This document shows positions 7,910 through 16,934 of a stretch of DNA of 42,019 nt, in pieces (the first letter of the stretch is position 1; every line of letters begins with the position of its first letter). This stretch comes from Clostridiales bacterium UBA7103 (lineage in GTDB: Bacteria; Bacillota; Clostridia; Oscillospirales; Oscillospiraceae): the NCBI GenBank assembly GCA_002493305.1, contig DKYJ01000051.1, positions 1 to 42,019 on the forward strand, read 5' to 3'. A model generated the notes under the pieces. That model saw nothing but the letters and a program-made list of their open reading frames with translations, ran no database searches and was not told the origin of the DNA. Both the position numbers and the translations under genes were made by a program.

Positions 7910-9004
7910 TCAGTTCTTGCTCCCGTTGAGGGAATCAAGATACATCTTCACCATCATGGCAACTTTGAACACGATGGCATGGTCAAACTCCCGCAGGTCA
8001 AGGCCGGTTATTTTTTTGATCTTCTCAAGCCTGTACACAAGAGTGTTTCTATGTACATAGAGCTTACGGGAGGTTTCCGATACGTTAAGGTTGTTCTCAA
8101 AGAACTTGTTTATAGTCTCCAAAGTGTCCTCGTCCAGCGTCTCGATGGGGCTTTTCTTGAACACTTCGTTCAAAAACATCTCGCAAAGGGTGGTGGGCAG
8201 CTGATAGATGATGCGGCCCAGACCCAGGGTCTCATAATTTATGATGGTCTTTTCGCTCTCAAAGACCCGGCCAACCTCGATGGCGACCTGAGCCTCCTTA
8301 TAGCGGTCGGCAAGCTCGCGCAGATGGCGGGCATTGGTGCTTATGCCTATAACGCTCTTTACACCCAGCTCCTCATGGAGCACGTTTTCAATGCTGCGCG
8401 CGGCCTTCATCACTTCCTCATGGTCGTCCGGGGAGTTGAGCGCCTTGACGACGACGACATCGCTTTCATTGATGCTCAGCACAAAATCCCGCTGCTTATC
8501 GGGGAAGAGGCGCTGGATTACCTCAACAGCGGCAATGTCGCTGTTCTCCATCTGGCGCGCCAGAAGCACACAGCGCGGCTCATCAGTGACAAAATGCAGC
8601 TCTTTGGCCCTAACATATACATCGCCGGGCAGGATATTGTCTGAAATGATATTCTTTACAAAAGCAGCCTTGTTGTGCTTCTCCTCATAGCTGCTCTTGG
8701 CCTCATTAAAGGCAACCGCCGCCACGGCGCAGACAGTCCTCGCCTCAGCGTCAGACCCATCCACAAAGGCGGCGTAATCCAGGCGGGCACTGCTGGAGGA
8801 CAGGGAGCAGTAAGTCCGCGCCGCCGTCGTCACAACATGCTCCCCCGCCGGGAAGTCATACGCATGGAAGTCATCCAGTCTGGAGCCGATCATCGCAAGC
8901 TCACTGCTGGCCACAACAAAGCCCTGTTCATCAACAACGCCGACCGTCCTGTCAATGGCGTCTTTCATCTGAATTATCACATTCTGGAATATTCTGCTGG
9001 ACAT
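7910..9004 (-). CDS. CdaR/PucR-type transcriptional regulator
   Basis: The 364-residue protein begins with a sugar-diacid-recognition-like sensory region (about residues 1-130; MSSRIFQNVIIQMKDAIDRTVGVVD is typical of the CdaR family). A central GGDEF-like module (about 140-280) follows. The C-terminal PucR helix-turn-helix (about 305-360) contains NLNVSETSRKLYVHRNTLVYRLEKIK. Such proteins activate sugar-acid or purine catabolic genes. No obvious target operon adjoins it here, and the ftsE gene downstream is unrelated. The ligand is therefore unknown, and the original diacid role need not apply. AGGATG precedes the ATG. Confidence 0.85.
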   Translation of the reverse strand: MSSRIFQNVIIQMKDAIDRTVGVVDEQGFVVASSELAMIGSRLDDFHAYDFPAGEHVVTTAARTYCSLSSSSARLDYAAFVDGSDAEARTVCAVAAVAFNEAKSSYEEKHNKAAFVKNIISDNILPGDVYVRAKELHFVTDEPRCVLLARQMENSDIAAVEVIQRLFPDKQRDFVLSINESDVVVVKALNSPDDHEEVMKAARSIENVLHEELGVKSVIGISTNARHLRELADRYKEAQVAIEVGRVFESEKTIINYETLGLGRIIYQLPTTLCEMFLNEVFKKSPIETLDEDTLETINKFFENNLNVSETSRKLYVHRNTLVYRLEKIKKITGLDLREFDHAIVFKVAMMVKMYLDSLNGSKN

Positions 9005-9236
9005 AGCTCATCCTCCCAAACTGTGCGGATATGGCTTCTCCTGTTTCAATTGCGGTTTATAAGTTTATAAAATATGGCAAAATGCCGTATCATTACCGCA
9101 ACCCCGCATTTCTCTTTCTACATAATAACCCCATTTTATGTGATTTTCAACAGAAAACGGCAAGAAATTTTGTGAACTTTTTTGTAATCGTATATCATTC
9201 GTGCAAAAAAACGCTGGAAACTCTGATATTTTTTGA

Positions 9237-9953
9237 CTATTTTTCCGCATTTTTGTTTTTGAACACTATGCACAAATCATTTTTGTCAAGCTCCCGAATT
9301 TTTCCGGCTGCGGAGCTCTCGTCAAGGGTAAGCCCTCCCACAGTCAGACGGCGCAGCTCAAGAACCGGCGTGCCCCTTGAGGCAAGCATTCGGCGTACCT
9401 GGTGGTACTTCCCTTCCCGCACGGTGACATAACATTCGTCCTTTCCGAGAAGCTCCAGCTTCGCGGGCAGGCAGCGTGTTCCGTCCCTGAGAGTGAGCCC
9501 CTGCGCGAAGGCTTCCGCGTCTTTCTGCCCAAGCTCTCCTTCTACCCTTGCATAATACATTTTTTCTACACAAAATTTTGGCGAAATGACCCGATGGGCA
9601 AAATCTCCGTCGTCCGTCAGCAGCAGAAGGCCGCTGGTGTCCTTATCAAGCCGCCCCACCGGAAAAAGGCCCATGCGCCGCAGCCGCTCCGGCAGCAGGT
9701 CAAGCACCGTGCGCTGCTTTGAGTCCCTCGTGGCGGTCAAAACGCCGGCGGGCTTATCCATCATATAATAATGAAATCGGCTGTATCGCACCTGTTTCCC
9801 GTCGAGGCATACCCGGTCTGTTTCAGGTTCCACCTGCGTCTCCGGGCGCACGGCGGCGCCGCCGTTAATAGTTACTCTGCCGCTTTTTATCAGCTTTTTC
9901 AGTTCCTTGCGAGAGCCCAGCCCAGCATCGTTGAGCAGTTTATCCAGCCTCAT
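9237..9953 (-). CDS. RsuA/RluE-family pseudouridine synthase
   Basis: Converts a specific rRNA uridine to pseudouridine. Its 238 residues include an N-terminal S4 RNA-binding domain (MRLDKLLNDAGLGSRKELKKLIKSG...) and the RsuA-type catalytic domain. The catalytic Asp is in GRLDKDTSGLLLLTDDG (about residues 101-117), and YHQVRRMLA is the conserved late motif. The gene has its own promoter upstream (9996-10024). Members of the family modify 16S or 23S rRNA; sequence alone does not tell which site is used here. Confidence 0.92.
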   Translation of the reverse strand: MRLDKLLNDAGLGSRKELKKLIKSGRVTINGGAAVRPETQVEPETDRVCLDGKQVRYSRFHYYMMDKPAGVLTATRDSKQRTVLDLLPERLRRMGLFPVGRLDKDTSGLLLLTDDGDFAHRVISPKFCVEKMYYARVEGELGQKDAEAFAQGLTLRDGTRCLPAKLELLGKDECYVTVREGKYHQVRRMLASRGTPVLELRRLTVGGLTLDESSAAGKIRELDKNDLCIVFKNKNAEK

Positions 9954-9995
9954 TGTGCACCCCGTAATTCAGGAAAATTATTGCAATTTGGTTAT

Positions 9996-10024
9996 ATTAT
10001 AACATACTTTTACAGCTTTGTGAA
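9996..10024 (-). promoter_or_regulatory. Sigma-A-type promoter for the pseudouridine synthase gene
   Basis: Reading the minus strand: TTCACA (10019-10024), a 17-nt spacer, then TATAAT (9996-10001). Transcription would begin near 9989, about 35 nt before the start codon at 9953. Confidence 0.7.
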
Positions 10025-10063
10025 TACCCTAATACAAATCAGCTAAAAAGGGGTATTGCGGCA

Positions 10064-10498
10064 ATGGTGATCGGGGGTAAATTAACGAAGAGACGGGCGC
10101 TGCTGTGTGTGCTTCTCAGCGCTGTGGTCATTGTGGGGCTTATCGCCCTGCGCTGGAACGCGGGTCGGGATGACCTGTCCACGCTTGAGGGTCGGCTCAA
10201 GTTCATCTCGGAGCTTGGCTGGGAGGCGGACGCGGCAAGCGAAACGCATCAGGGCGTGCTTATCCCGGATACGCTCGACGGCGTTATGGCGGAGTATAAC
10301 GCCATGCAGCTTGAGCAGGGCTATGATCTGAACCGGCATCTCGGCGAGCGCTGCGAGCAGTACAGCTATGTGCTGACAAACTACCCCGACAGCGCAACGG
10401 TTTACATAACTTTGTATGTTCAGGGCCGCCAGCTCATCGCCGGTGATGTACACACTGCCTCAATAAACGGCTTCATGCACGGTATAGAGCGAAAATAG
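10064..10498 (+). CDS. DUF4830-containing single-pass membrane protein
   Basis: Small 144-residue protein with a short basic N-terminus and one membrane segment (about residues 11-28, ALLCVLLSAVVIVGLIALRW). The rest faces outward. The region from RLKFISELGWEADAA to GFMHGIERK resembles DUF4830, including the family-like VLIPDTLDGVMAEYN and QGYDLNRHLG. Function is unknown. It is a lone gene: the flanking genes are on the other strand, and a strong bidirectional hairpin follows its stop. AGGGG lies 13 nt before the chosen ATG, and a GGGGG stretch just inside makes the exact start slightly uncertain. Confidence 0.75.
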   Translation: MVIGGKLTKRRALLCVLLSAVVIVGLIALRWNAGRDDLSTLEGRLKFISELGWEADAASETHQGVLIPDTLDGVMAEYNAMQLEQGYDLNRHLGERCEQYSYVLTNYPDSATVYITLYVQGRQLIAGDVHTASINGFMHGIERK

Positions 10499-10531
10499 CA
10501 AAAGCGAGGCTTATTGAAGCCTCGCTTTTGC
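10498..10531. terminator. Bidirectional intrinsic terminator between convergent genes
   Basis: A perfect 15-bp stem (10498-10512 with 10517-10531) has a 4-nt loop, an A-run on one side and a T-run on the other. It lies between the ends of the DUF4830 gene (plus) and the GH13 gene (minus), and serves both. Confidence 0.9.
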
Positions 10532-10537
10532 CTTGAG

Positions 10538-11821
10538 CTATTTAATCTCAATGATCACCGGCTCTCCGTCAGTGCGCAGCACGCCGCCGTAAACCTCGAT
10601 GTCCCTGTCGTCGATCAAATTGGTATAGACCCCGTCCGGCGCATCGACAGGCACAAGGGCGCTCTCTCCCCGCAGGCTGAAAACGCCGAGCATCTGCCGC
10701 TCGCCCTTGCTGTGCGCTGCGAGCAGCACATCCCGCGCCGCGGCCTTCACCTCGTATCTGCTGTCGGCGAGCAGCGGGTCTTTTTTTATCTTATACAGCC
10801 GCGCGAGCAGCCTTGAGAGGTCTTTTCCCGTCTGCCAGTCCACAGGGTCTTTTTCAAAAAGGCTGGGTCTGTGCCTTACCTCCCGCTCCTGTCCGGCGTA
10901 GAGCAGCGTCATTCCCTTCTGGAAATACAAAAACGCCGTCCAGTTTCTGAGCTTTCGCTCATCGCCGATCATCAGCCCGGCGCGGGCCCGGTCATGGTTT
11001 TCAAGGAAGCGGAGCTTCACGAAGTTATCTGGGTATATCGCCTCCTGCCGGTTGATGGCGGCGGCGTATTCGCTCAGAGGGAGCTTTCCGGTGAGATAAT
11101 CCTTGAAATATGAAAAAATGTCATACTCATAGGACACGTCAAAGGCATGAAAAAGCTCGCTGTCGGATAGGCTCGCCACACCGCGCGAGCGATTGTCAAC
11201 GATAAATTCCGGCTCGACCGACTCGCTGAGCCACAGGCAGCCGGGACGCACCCGCTCGACCTCTCGCCGGGCGCGCAGCCAAAAATCCAGCGGGATAAGC
11301 GGCGCCACATCGCAGCGAAAGCCGTCGACTATCCCCGCCCACATTTTGAGCGTCTCTATCTGATAGTCCCACAGCGCGGCGTTGGAGTAATCAAGATCTA
11401 TAACATCCGTCCAGTCACCTATTCTGTTGCCGAAGCTCCCGTCCGGCCTGTGGTAAAACCAATCCGGGTGGTGCTCGGCAAGCCAAGAATCGGGCGAGGT
11501 GTGGTTGTAGACCACATCTATGATGCAGCGCATATCCAGCGCGTGGATAGCGTCAACCAAATCCCTGAAATCGTCCATCGTCCCCAGCGCGGGGTCTATC
11601 GTCCTGTAATCCTTTATCGCATAGGGGCTGCCGAGCGTACCTTTGCGGGCAGTTTCTCCGATAGGATGGATTGGCATCAGCCATATAATGTCCACGCCGA
11701 GAGCCTTGATGCGTGAAAGCTCGTCCCGCACCTGCCGGAATGTCCCCTCCTCGCTGAAATTGCGCACGAATACGGAGTACATCACCATGTTCCGATAAGT
11801 TTTCGAAGTGTTTACCGCCAT
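10538..11821 (-). CDS. GH13 alpha-amylase family glycoside hydrolase
   Basis: Cytoplasmic retaining alpha-glucan enzyme, with no signal peptide. All four GH13 signatures are present: region I DVVYNH, region II GFRCDVAPL with the nucleophile Asp, region III LWLSESVEP with the acid/base Glu, and region IV FLENHDRAR with the transition-state Asp. The N-terminus goes straight into the barrel (VMYSVFVRNFSEEGTFRQV). At 427 residues it is compact, without accessory domains. I chose the ATG at 11821 because AAAGGAG precedes it; the open frame extends upstream without family similarity. Substrate (maltodextrin, glycogen fragments or trehalose-like sugars) cannot be read from sequence. It stands alone. 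Confidence 0.9.
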   Translation of the reverse strand: MAVNTSKTYRNMVMYSVFVRNFSEEGTFRQVRDELSRIKALGVDIIWLMPIHPIGETARKGTLGSPYAIKDYRTIDPALGTMDDFRDLVDAIHALDMRCIIDVVYNHTSPDSWLAEHHPDWFYHRPDGSFGNRIGDWTDVIDLDYSNAALWDYQIETLKMWAGIVDGFRCDVAPLIPLDFWLRARREVERVRPGCLWLSESVEPEFIVDNRSRGVASLSDSELFHAFDVSYEYDIFSYFKDYLTGKLPLSEYAAAINRQEAIYPDNFVKLRFLENHDRARAGLMIGDERKLRNWTAFLYFQKGMTLLYAGQEREVRHRPSLFEKDPVDWQTGKDLSRLLARLYKIKKDPLLADSRYEVKAAARDVLLAAHSKGERQMLGVFSLRGESALVPVDAPDGVYTNLIDDRDIEVYGGVLRTDGEPVIIEIK

Positions 11822-12370
11822 GTTCTTTCTCCTTTCAGGCAAACGATACGCCGCCCGTGAAATGCTTCGCGGCATGATAATTGAGTATAACATACGGCAG
11901 GATATTTTGTACACGGTTTTTAAGGAGGAAAAACCACTTGATATTCACAATTTCAATTTGTATACGGCATCGTTTAAGCCGGTCAGAATATAAGTCTCTT
12001 CATTCGCTCTTTGATCGGATCAAACGCGCTTTGCGCCCGAAGGCCGCAGTTCTCTACTACCAGACTTGGCAAAAAGGACACCGCGCCTTTCGGGCGGTGT
12101 CCTTTTGGTATGCTTTACACTAAGAATACAGCATCATGGACAAAATTGTTTCTACCTTCTTATATTCTGTTATGGGACAAGCATTGGTCATCCGCCCTGC
12201 TGCAAAGCACCACATCAAGCTCCGGCAATGACCAACTATGCAACATCTGCCAGTGCCGCCAGATGACGGGGCTTATTTTTCTCCAAGGTGCCGTTTTAGC
12301 TACGCCTCTCTTAATAACTATGTTTGTTATCTCTCTCCCCGTATACTCCCTGTCGGAGAATACAGGGTCA
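11822..12370. other. Intergenic region with repeat-borne terminator, no gene recognised
   Basis: This stretch lies between the lyase gene (stop 12371) and the GH13 gene (start 11821), both on the minus strand. It contains a dispersed repeat with a terminator hairpin (12016-12113) and a second imperfect hairpin at 12341-12363 (GTATACTCC/GGAGAATAC) just after the lyase stop. An AT-rich stretch before the GH13 gene should hold its promoter. A minus-strand open frame at 12160-12411 shows no family resemblance and overlaps the lyase end. Confidence 0.6.
12016..12113 (-). repeat. Solo copy of the tRNA-linked terminator repeat
   Basis: This 98-bp block has the same length and layout as the block at 19738-19835, beginning CGGATCAAACGCGCTT and ending CTTTTGGTATGC. 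The shared parts are a GCGC-rich mini-hairpin, a stretch resembling an inverted tRNA arm (GAAGGCCGCAGTTC), and a strong hairpin built on GGACACC/GGTGTCC flanked by A and T runs (12070-12108). No tRNA adjoins this copy. Read on the minus strand it would terminate the catabolic operon ending at 12371. Confidence 0.75.
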
Positions 12371-13288
12371 TTATCCATCCTTGCAGCTTCCTTGCTTCTT
12401 GGACCAGACATGGCTGTTGATGCGGGACGGAATATTTTCCTTGATGTATTTTACAGCATCGATCAACTTTTCCTGAGAGATTCCGGTTTTTACACCCATA
12501 GAAGTGAGCATACCGTTGAGATCCTCAGTAGCGGAGTTTCCCGAGGCACCCGGCGCATAGGGACAGCCACCCAACCCTCCGGCCGATGCCTCGAACCGAT
12601 ATATACCCATCTGCATGGCTGTTACCGTGTTTGCTAAAGCCATGCCCATGGTGTCATGCAGATGAAGCTTTATCTTGCCAGCCGGTACAATCCTTAAAAC
12701 CGCCCCTGTAATCTTTTCTATAAGCACAGGGTTAGCGGTACCTATTGTGTCAGCAAGAATAATTTCATCGGCCCCATTGTCAATACCCACCTTTACTGCA
12801 TTCACAACTTTTTCCGCGGTGATCTCTTCCCCGAACGGACAACCGAATGCCGTGGCTAATGCCAGACAAAAGGTCATACCCGTCGGCTGGATACTTTTCA
12901 GCTCATCCATTTGCTGAAAAGATTCCCACGTCGTGCGGTTGACATTGTTTAAGTTATGTTTTTCGCTCACGGAGACAACATATGTCACCCCATTTAGTCC
13001 TGATTCAACCGCTCGTTCCATTCCCTTTAAGTTAGGGACAAGCCCAATCATTTTAATATTTCTTTTCTCAGCCCATGGTTTAACTTTCCGAATAAGCTCA
13101 GCGGCATCGGCCATCTGGGGGATCCATTTTGGACTGACAAAGGATACCAGTTCCATGCTGGAAACTCCTGTATCCATGATCTTTCTGGCAAGTGCCGCCT
13201 TTGTGTCGGTCGGGATCACATCATTTACATTCTGTATCCCGTCCCGCAGTCCGACATCTGTTATCTCCACATATGCAGGAACATGCAA
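12371..13288 (-). CDS. HMG-CoA lyase-type aldolase (DRE-TIM metallolyase)
   Basis: Predicted to split 3-hydroxy-3-methylglutaryl-CoA, or a close analogue, into acetyl-CoA and acetoacetate (or the matching keto acid). It is a 305-residue TIM barrel. Active-site elements line up with HMG-CoA lyase: GLRDG (Arg15, Asp16), HLHD (His209, His211, metal ligands) and GGCPYAPGASGN with Cys242 and Asn251. A TTG start immediately follows the CoA-transferase stop, with GGGGTGAT as ribosome site, so the two are translationally coupled. The adjoining class III CoA-transferase would make the CoA substrate. Related lyases acting on longer branched hydroxyglutaryl-CoAs exist, so the natural substrate is not settled. 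Confidence 0.88.
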   Translation of the reverse strand: MHVPAYVEITDVGLRDGIQNVNDVIPTDTKAALARKIMDTGVSSMELVSFVSPKWIPQMADAAELIRKVKPWAEKRNIKMIGLVPNLKGMERAVESGLNGVTYVVSVSEKHNLNNVNRTTWESFQQMDELKSIQPTGMTFCLALATAFGCPFGEEITAEKVVNAVKVGIDNGADEIILADTIGTANPVLIEKITGAVLRIVPAGKIKLHLHDTMGMALANTVTAMQMGIYRFEASAGGLGGCPYAPGASGNSATEDLNGMLTSMGVKTGISQEKLIDAVKYIKENIPSRINSHVWSKKQGSCKDG

Positions 13289-14479
13289 TCAAATCACCCC
13301 TCTATCCCTCAAATTCACGACTTCCTCTCGAGAGAGCCCCAGCATCCCGCCATAGATTTCTTCATTATGTTCTCCAAGCTCTGGAGCACATTTTCGAACT
13401 TCCGGCATGGTTTTCGACATTTTTATATGGCATCCATTCACATGCATATCCCCAATAACCGGATGCCTGACCACAGGAAACATGTTTCTCTCGTTTATGT
13501 AATAAGGGTCGTTTGCTACCTGCGCCACAGTCATAACCGGAGCCGCAGGGACACCGGCATCCAAAACCAGCTTGACGACCTCTTCAGTGGACTGGCTGGC
13601 TGTCCACTCCTGTATGATATCGTGCAGTTGCTGTTGATTCTTGAGCCGCAGCTCCATTGTCTCAAAACGGGGATCGCAGATCAGCTCCGGCCTCTTTATT
13701 GCAGAAGTGCAAAACAGCTCATACAGTTTTTGATTGGCGCATCCTATTACCAGATAGCCGTCCTTTGCACGAAATGAGTCATAGGGTGAAGCTGCCGCAT
13801 ATCGATTGCCCATCCGCGCCGGTTCCTTCCCTGTGGCAAAGTAGCGCATGGTGGCATTTTCCAGGCTCATTATCACAGAGTCCGCCAGAGACACATCCAC
13901 GTGCTGACCAACTCCGGTACGATCTCTCGCCCGGAGGGCCGCCAGCAGCCCGACTGTCATTGAGATTCCAGCCAACACATCTCCAATGGCATTTCCAGAT
14001 CGGGTGGGGCCGTCTTCGGGCCAGCCGGTAATGCTCATTAATCCGCCCATAGCTTGAGAAATAATATCGTATCCTGGTCTGGAAGCATATTCTCCTTCCT
14101 GTCCAAAAGCGGATATAGATCCAAGAATGATTTGGGGGTTGACCTTCACCAGCTGGTCATAGTCGATCCCCAGTTTTTTCATAACCCCGGGTCTGTAGTT
14201 TTCTACAACGATATCCGCCTTTGCCACCAGCTCAAAAAACAGCTTCTTTCCCTCGTCAGATTTGAGATTAAGGGTGATTCCCATTTTATTGCGGTTCACG
14301 TTCGCAAAATATAGGCTCCCACCATTTAGAAATGGACCGTAACCTCTTGTGTCATCGCCCTTTCCCGGAATTTCGATCTTGATAACTTCAGCGCCCATAT
14401 CCGCCATAAGCATGGTGGAAAAAGGTCCGGAATAGACCCGTGTCAAGTCTAAAACTCTGACGCCTTCTAACGCTTTCAC
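13289..14479 (-). CDS. CaiB/BaiF class III CoA-transferase
   Basis: Transfers CoA from an acyl-CoA donor to a carboxylic acid through an enzyme-aspartyl intermediate. The family start KALEGVRVLDLTRVYSGP is evident, with VDVSLADSV holding the likely catalytic Asp. The ends AELGEHNEEIYG and GLSREEV are also typical. The 396-residue length is normal. I chose the GTG at 14479, preceded by AGGTGA and giving the standard start; a GTG at 14497 is the alternative. It is coupled to the HMG-CoA-lyase-type gene, which suggests a dicarboxylate such as 3-hydroxy-3-methylglutarate as acceptor. The human class III enzyme SUGCT performs this kind of reaction with succinyl-CoA. Confidence 0.9.
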   Translation of the reverse strand: MKALEGVRVLDLTRVYSGPFSTMLMADMGAEVIKIEIPGKGDDTRGYGPFLNGGSLYFANVNRNKMGITLNLKSDEGKKLFFELVAKADIVVENYRPGVMKKLGIDYDQLVKVNPQIILGSISAFGQEGEYASRPGYDIISQAMGGLMSITGWPEDGPTRSGNAIGDVLAGISMTVGLLAALRARDRTGVGQHVDVSLADSVIMSLENATMRYFATGKEPARMGNRYAAASPYDSFRAKDGYLVIGCANQKLYELFCTSAIKRPELICDPRFETMELRLKNQQQLHDIIQEWTASQSTEEVVKLVLDAGVPAAPVMTVAQVANDPYYINERNMFPVVRHPVIGDMHVNGCHIKMSKTMPEVRKCAPELGEHNEEIYGGMLGLSREEVVNLRDRGVI

Positions 14480-14502
14480 AAGGTTCACCTGCCTCACTCA
14501 AC

Positions 14503-15495
14503 TTAAAGTTTCTCCAGTATTTCCTCTTCTACGAGCTTTTCTATGATCATCTGCCCGTGGTTTGTCTGCTCATGCGCGCACACGGAAACCGCAGCATTCT
14601 TCTCAGGAACAACTATTATCCATTTTCCCCAAGACCCGGAGCAGTAGTAAGCCCCGGGATATTTATCCGGATATATATCTGTCCAGAATTGATATCCATA
14701 GCCCCTGCTGGGTCTGGCTGCCGACACGTCCGGGAATACCACAAGAGCATCTTCAAACCGCCCTTCCCCGGTGCCATAGTCGCCCATGTACTCTGGGGGG
14801 GTATGGGTTATGCCGGAACTTGCTGTATCTATATACTCAGCCGGAACGATTTGCCTCCCGTTCCATTCGCCCCGCTGAAGCAAAAATTGCCCAAATCTTG
14901 CCATCTCCGATGTGGACAGCATCAAACCACTTCCGCCGATAGTTATTCCGCGATAGCAGCTCGGCCATGTCACATTTTCAATTTCTAATGGGCAAAAAAG
15001 TTCCTTTTGCAGAAGCTCTCTCACGCTTATTCCCATAGTTCGCTGTACCAAAGCCGCCAGCATATAAGATGCCCCTGTATCATAATCAAAAACAGTGCCG
15101 GGCTGATTTTTCATATCTCTGGAGAGATAATACTGTTCCACATCCGGTATGTCGCAGGTGCGGAATTCTCCGTTCATGGCGTCCTTCATTCCGACCCTCA
15201 TGGTCAGCAAATCTTCAACCCGTATCTGTAGAAGGCGCTCATCTGGAGCCGCAGGCAGCTTATCCTCGAAGAAGGGCGCGATCTTGTCATTCAGCCGGAA
15301 ATATCCTCTGTCAATTGCAAGCCCAACCGCCACGGATGTAAAGCTTTTGCTAATAGAATGAATATTCCTTCGTTCGTCAAAAATCCAGTTATGCTCAGCA
15401 AGAAAACTGCCATTGTGAAAAACACCCACACCTCTCATGCGCAGCCTTGCCTTGTCAGCCCGAGTTATAAAGCCCTTAAGAAAGCTCTCGTTCAT
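14503..15495 (-). CDS. Beta-lactamase-fold serine hydrolase (class C/esterase-like)
   Basis: Predicted cytoplasmic esterase, amidase or transacylase with the penicillin-binding-protein fold; no signal peptide. The SxxK motif SISKSF holds the nucleophile (about residue 52), and YDTGASYML gives a Tyr-containing second motif. The 330-residue length suits family VIII esterases and related enzymes. I chose the ATG at 15495, preceded by GAAGGAG and 16 nt after the dctM stop; the longer frame overlaps dctM. Its position between transporter and CoA-transferase suggests it frees the acid from an ester or lactone after uptake. It is unlikely to be a real beta-lactamase because it lacks export. Confidence 0.85.
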   Translation of the reverse strand: MNESFLKGFITRADKARLRMRGVGVFHNGSFLAEHNWIFDERRNIHSISKSFTSVAVGLAIDRGYFRLNDKIAPFFEDKLPAAPDERLLQIRVEDLLTMRVGMKDAMNGEFRTCDIPDVEQYYLSRDMKNQPGTVFDYDTGASYMLAALVQRTMGISVRELLQKELFCPLEIENVTWPSCYRGITIGGSGLMLSTSEMARFGQFLLQRGEWNGRQIVPAEYIDTASSGITHTPPEYMGDYGTGEGRFEDALVVFPDVSAARPSRGYGYQFWTDIYPDKYPGAYYCSGSWGKWIIVVPEKNAAVSVCAHEQTNHGQMIIEKLVEEEILEKL

Positions 15496-15511
15496 TTTGC
15501 CGCTCCTTCTC

Positions 15512-16819
15512 TCATAAAAGTGCCAGTGCCGTAAACGGTACATAGGTAACAATTAGAACACATACAATGCCTATCAACATGAATGGAATTGCTTCTCTTA
15601 TGGTATCCACCGTATTTGCACCTGCCAGCTTCGCACCAAAATACAGAGAACCGGCCAGCGGCGGAGTAATTGAGCCAATATTCAGGTTGCAAAGCATAAT
15701 AGCGCCGAAATGGATGGGGTCAATGCCCATAGCCTGTACGGAAGGTAAAAGCAGCGGCGTCATGATCAGGATGCCTGAGTTAAGATCAATAAATGTGCCC
15801 TGAATCAAAAAAACGATATTGAGGACAAAAAGAAATACATACTTGTTCTTGAAATTCTCTACTATAAATTCTGCGAGGGAATCTGCCACGCCTGAGAGCG
15901 TAAACACATAGCCGGCGGATCGAGCAAAGCACAGCAGACAGCAGATCATGGCGGTGGTCGCCATACTGTCCCTAAAAACACAATACAGGCTGCTGTCCAT
16001 TTTCTTGCCTTGGATCCGTCTGCGTATAAACTTCAGGAAATAGTATATGATCCCGTAAGCGACGCTCACCGCGCCGGCTTCTGTCGCAGTAAAAATGCCG
16101 CCGTATATGCCACCGAAGATAATGATTGGCATAAGCAGGGCGCCAAATGAGTTGACAAGATTTTTACCCACATTTTTGGAATATACTGAGAATTTAAACT
16201 CATCCCCGCGCGCCGGTTCCGTGTTTTTTTGAGAGATACGGTTCCAAACAAGATACCCGGCGGCAAACATGATCCCTGGAATAATGGTGGAAAGCCAGAC
16301 CTCCGATACCTTGCAGCCCGCACAGAGTGCAAACATAATTCCGGGGACACTGGGCGGAATAAGCGTTCCAAGATATGAACACGCAGAGACGAGCGCGCCG
16401 CTGTAACTCTTTTTATAGCCTTTCTTGGTCATTTCGGGGATCATGATACCCCCGATTGTAGCCATAGTTGCCATATTGGACCCGGTAAGTACACCGAAAG
16501 CCAAAGAAGCCAGGATTGTAACCGCTCCAAGGCTGGCCTTTGCCCTGCCGGCGATGGCATCTATGAGTTTGATCAGCTGCTCCGAAATGCCGCTGTATTG
16601 CATGATACCACCCGCAAGGACGAAAAAGGGAATCGCAAGATAGGCAAAGCTATCTAATGTCGTATACAGGCCTTGAGCAAAATATGGGAACTTGATGCCG
16701 ACAAGGAAAAACATAAGGAGTGCGGTACCTCCCATGGCAAAAGCTATCGGCACCCGGAATGCACAGGCTAATAAAACAAAAATAAGAATAAAAAATATGA
16801 TGATAAGAATAGCTGACAT
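15512..16819 (-). CDS. TRAP transporter large permease (DctM-type), cluster 1
   Basis: Twelve-helix ion-coupled permease subunit that moves an organic acid delivered by the periplasm-facing binding protein. Its 435 residues are hydrophobic throughout. Family landmarks include FLVGIKFPYFAQ, VLTGSNMATMATIGGIMIPEM, LGTLIPPSVPGIMF and the late LNIGSITPPLAGSLYFGAKLAG. I chose the ATG at 16819 (MSAILIIIFF), preceded by AAAGGGGA; the longer frame adds a polar stretch with no membrane character. Order is dctP-dctQ-dctM followed by the serine hydrolase, CoA-transferase and lyase genes, indicating one uptake-plus-degradation operon. Confidence 0.93.
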   Translation of the reverse strand: MSAILIIIFFILIFVLLACAFRVPIAFAMGGTALLMFFLVGIKFPYFAQGLYTTLDSFAYLAIPFFVLAGGIMQYSGISEQLIKLIDAIAGRAKASLGAVTILASLAFGVLTGSNMATMATIGGIMIPEMTKKGYKKSYSGALVSACSYLGTLIPPSVPGIMFALCAGCKVSEVWLSTIIPGIMFAAGYLVWNRISQKNTEPARGDEFKFSVYSKNVGKNLVNSFGALLMPIIIFGGIYGGIFTATEAGAVSVAYGIIYYFLKFIRRRIQGKKMDSSLYCVFRDSMATTAMICCLLCFARSAGYVFTLSGVADSLAEFIVENFKNKYVFLFVLNIVFLIQGTFIDLNSGILIMTPLLLPSVQAMGIDPIHFGAIMLCNLNIGSITPPLAGSLYFGAKLAGANTVDTIREAIPFMLIGIVCVLIVTYVPFTALALL

Positions 16820-16934
16820 GCTAGTCCCCTTTCTGTGACAGGATCTTCTGTACGCATAACGCTTGTCGCTTATCGGCGGCAGCGGCATACAGTTATAAAA
16901 TGATCGTCATGGTCTCCCGTGACCCTATTTTTCC

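Noticed and set aside
12160..12411. Minus-strand open frame of 83 codons after the lyase gene
   Set aside because: It overlaps the lyase end in another frame, has no recognisable family and spans a hairpin; I could not support it as a gene.
14503..15495. True beta-lactamase (antibiotic resistance)
   Set aside because: No signal peptide, and its place in a catabolic operon points to an esterase or related hydrolase.
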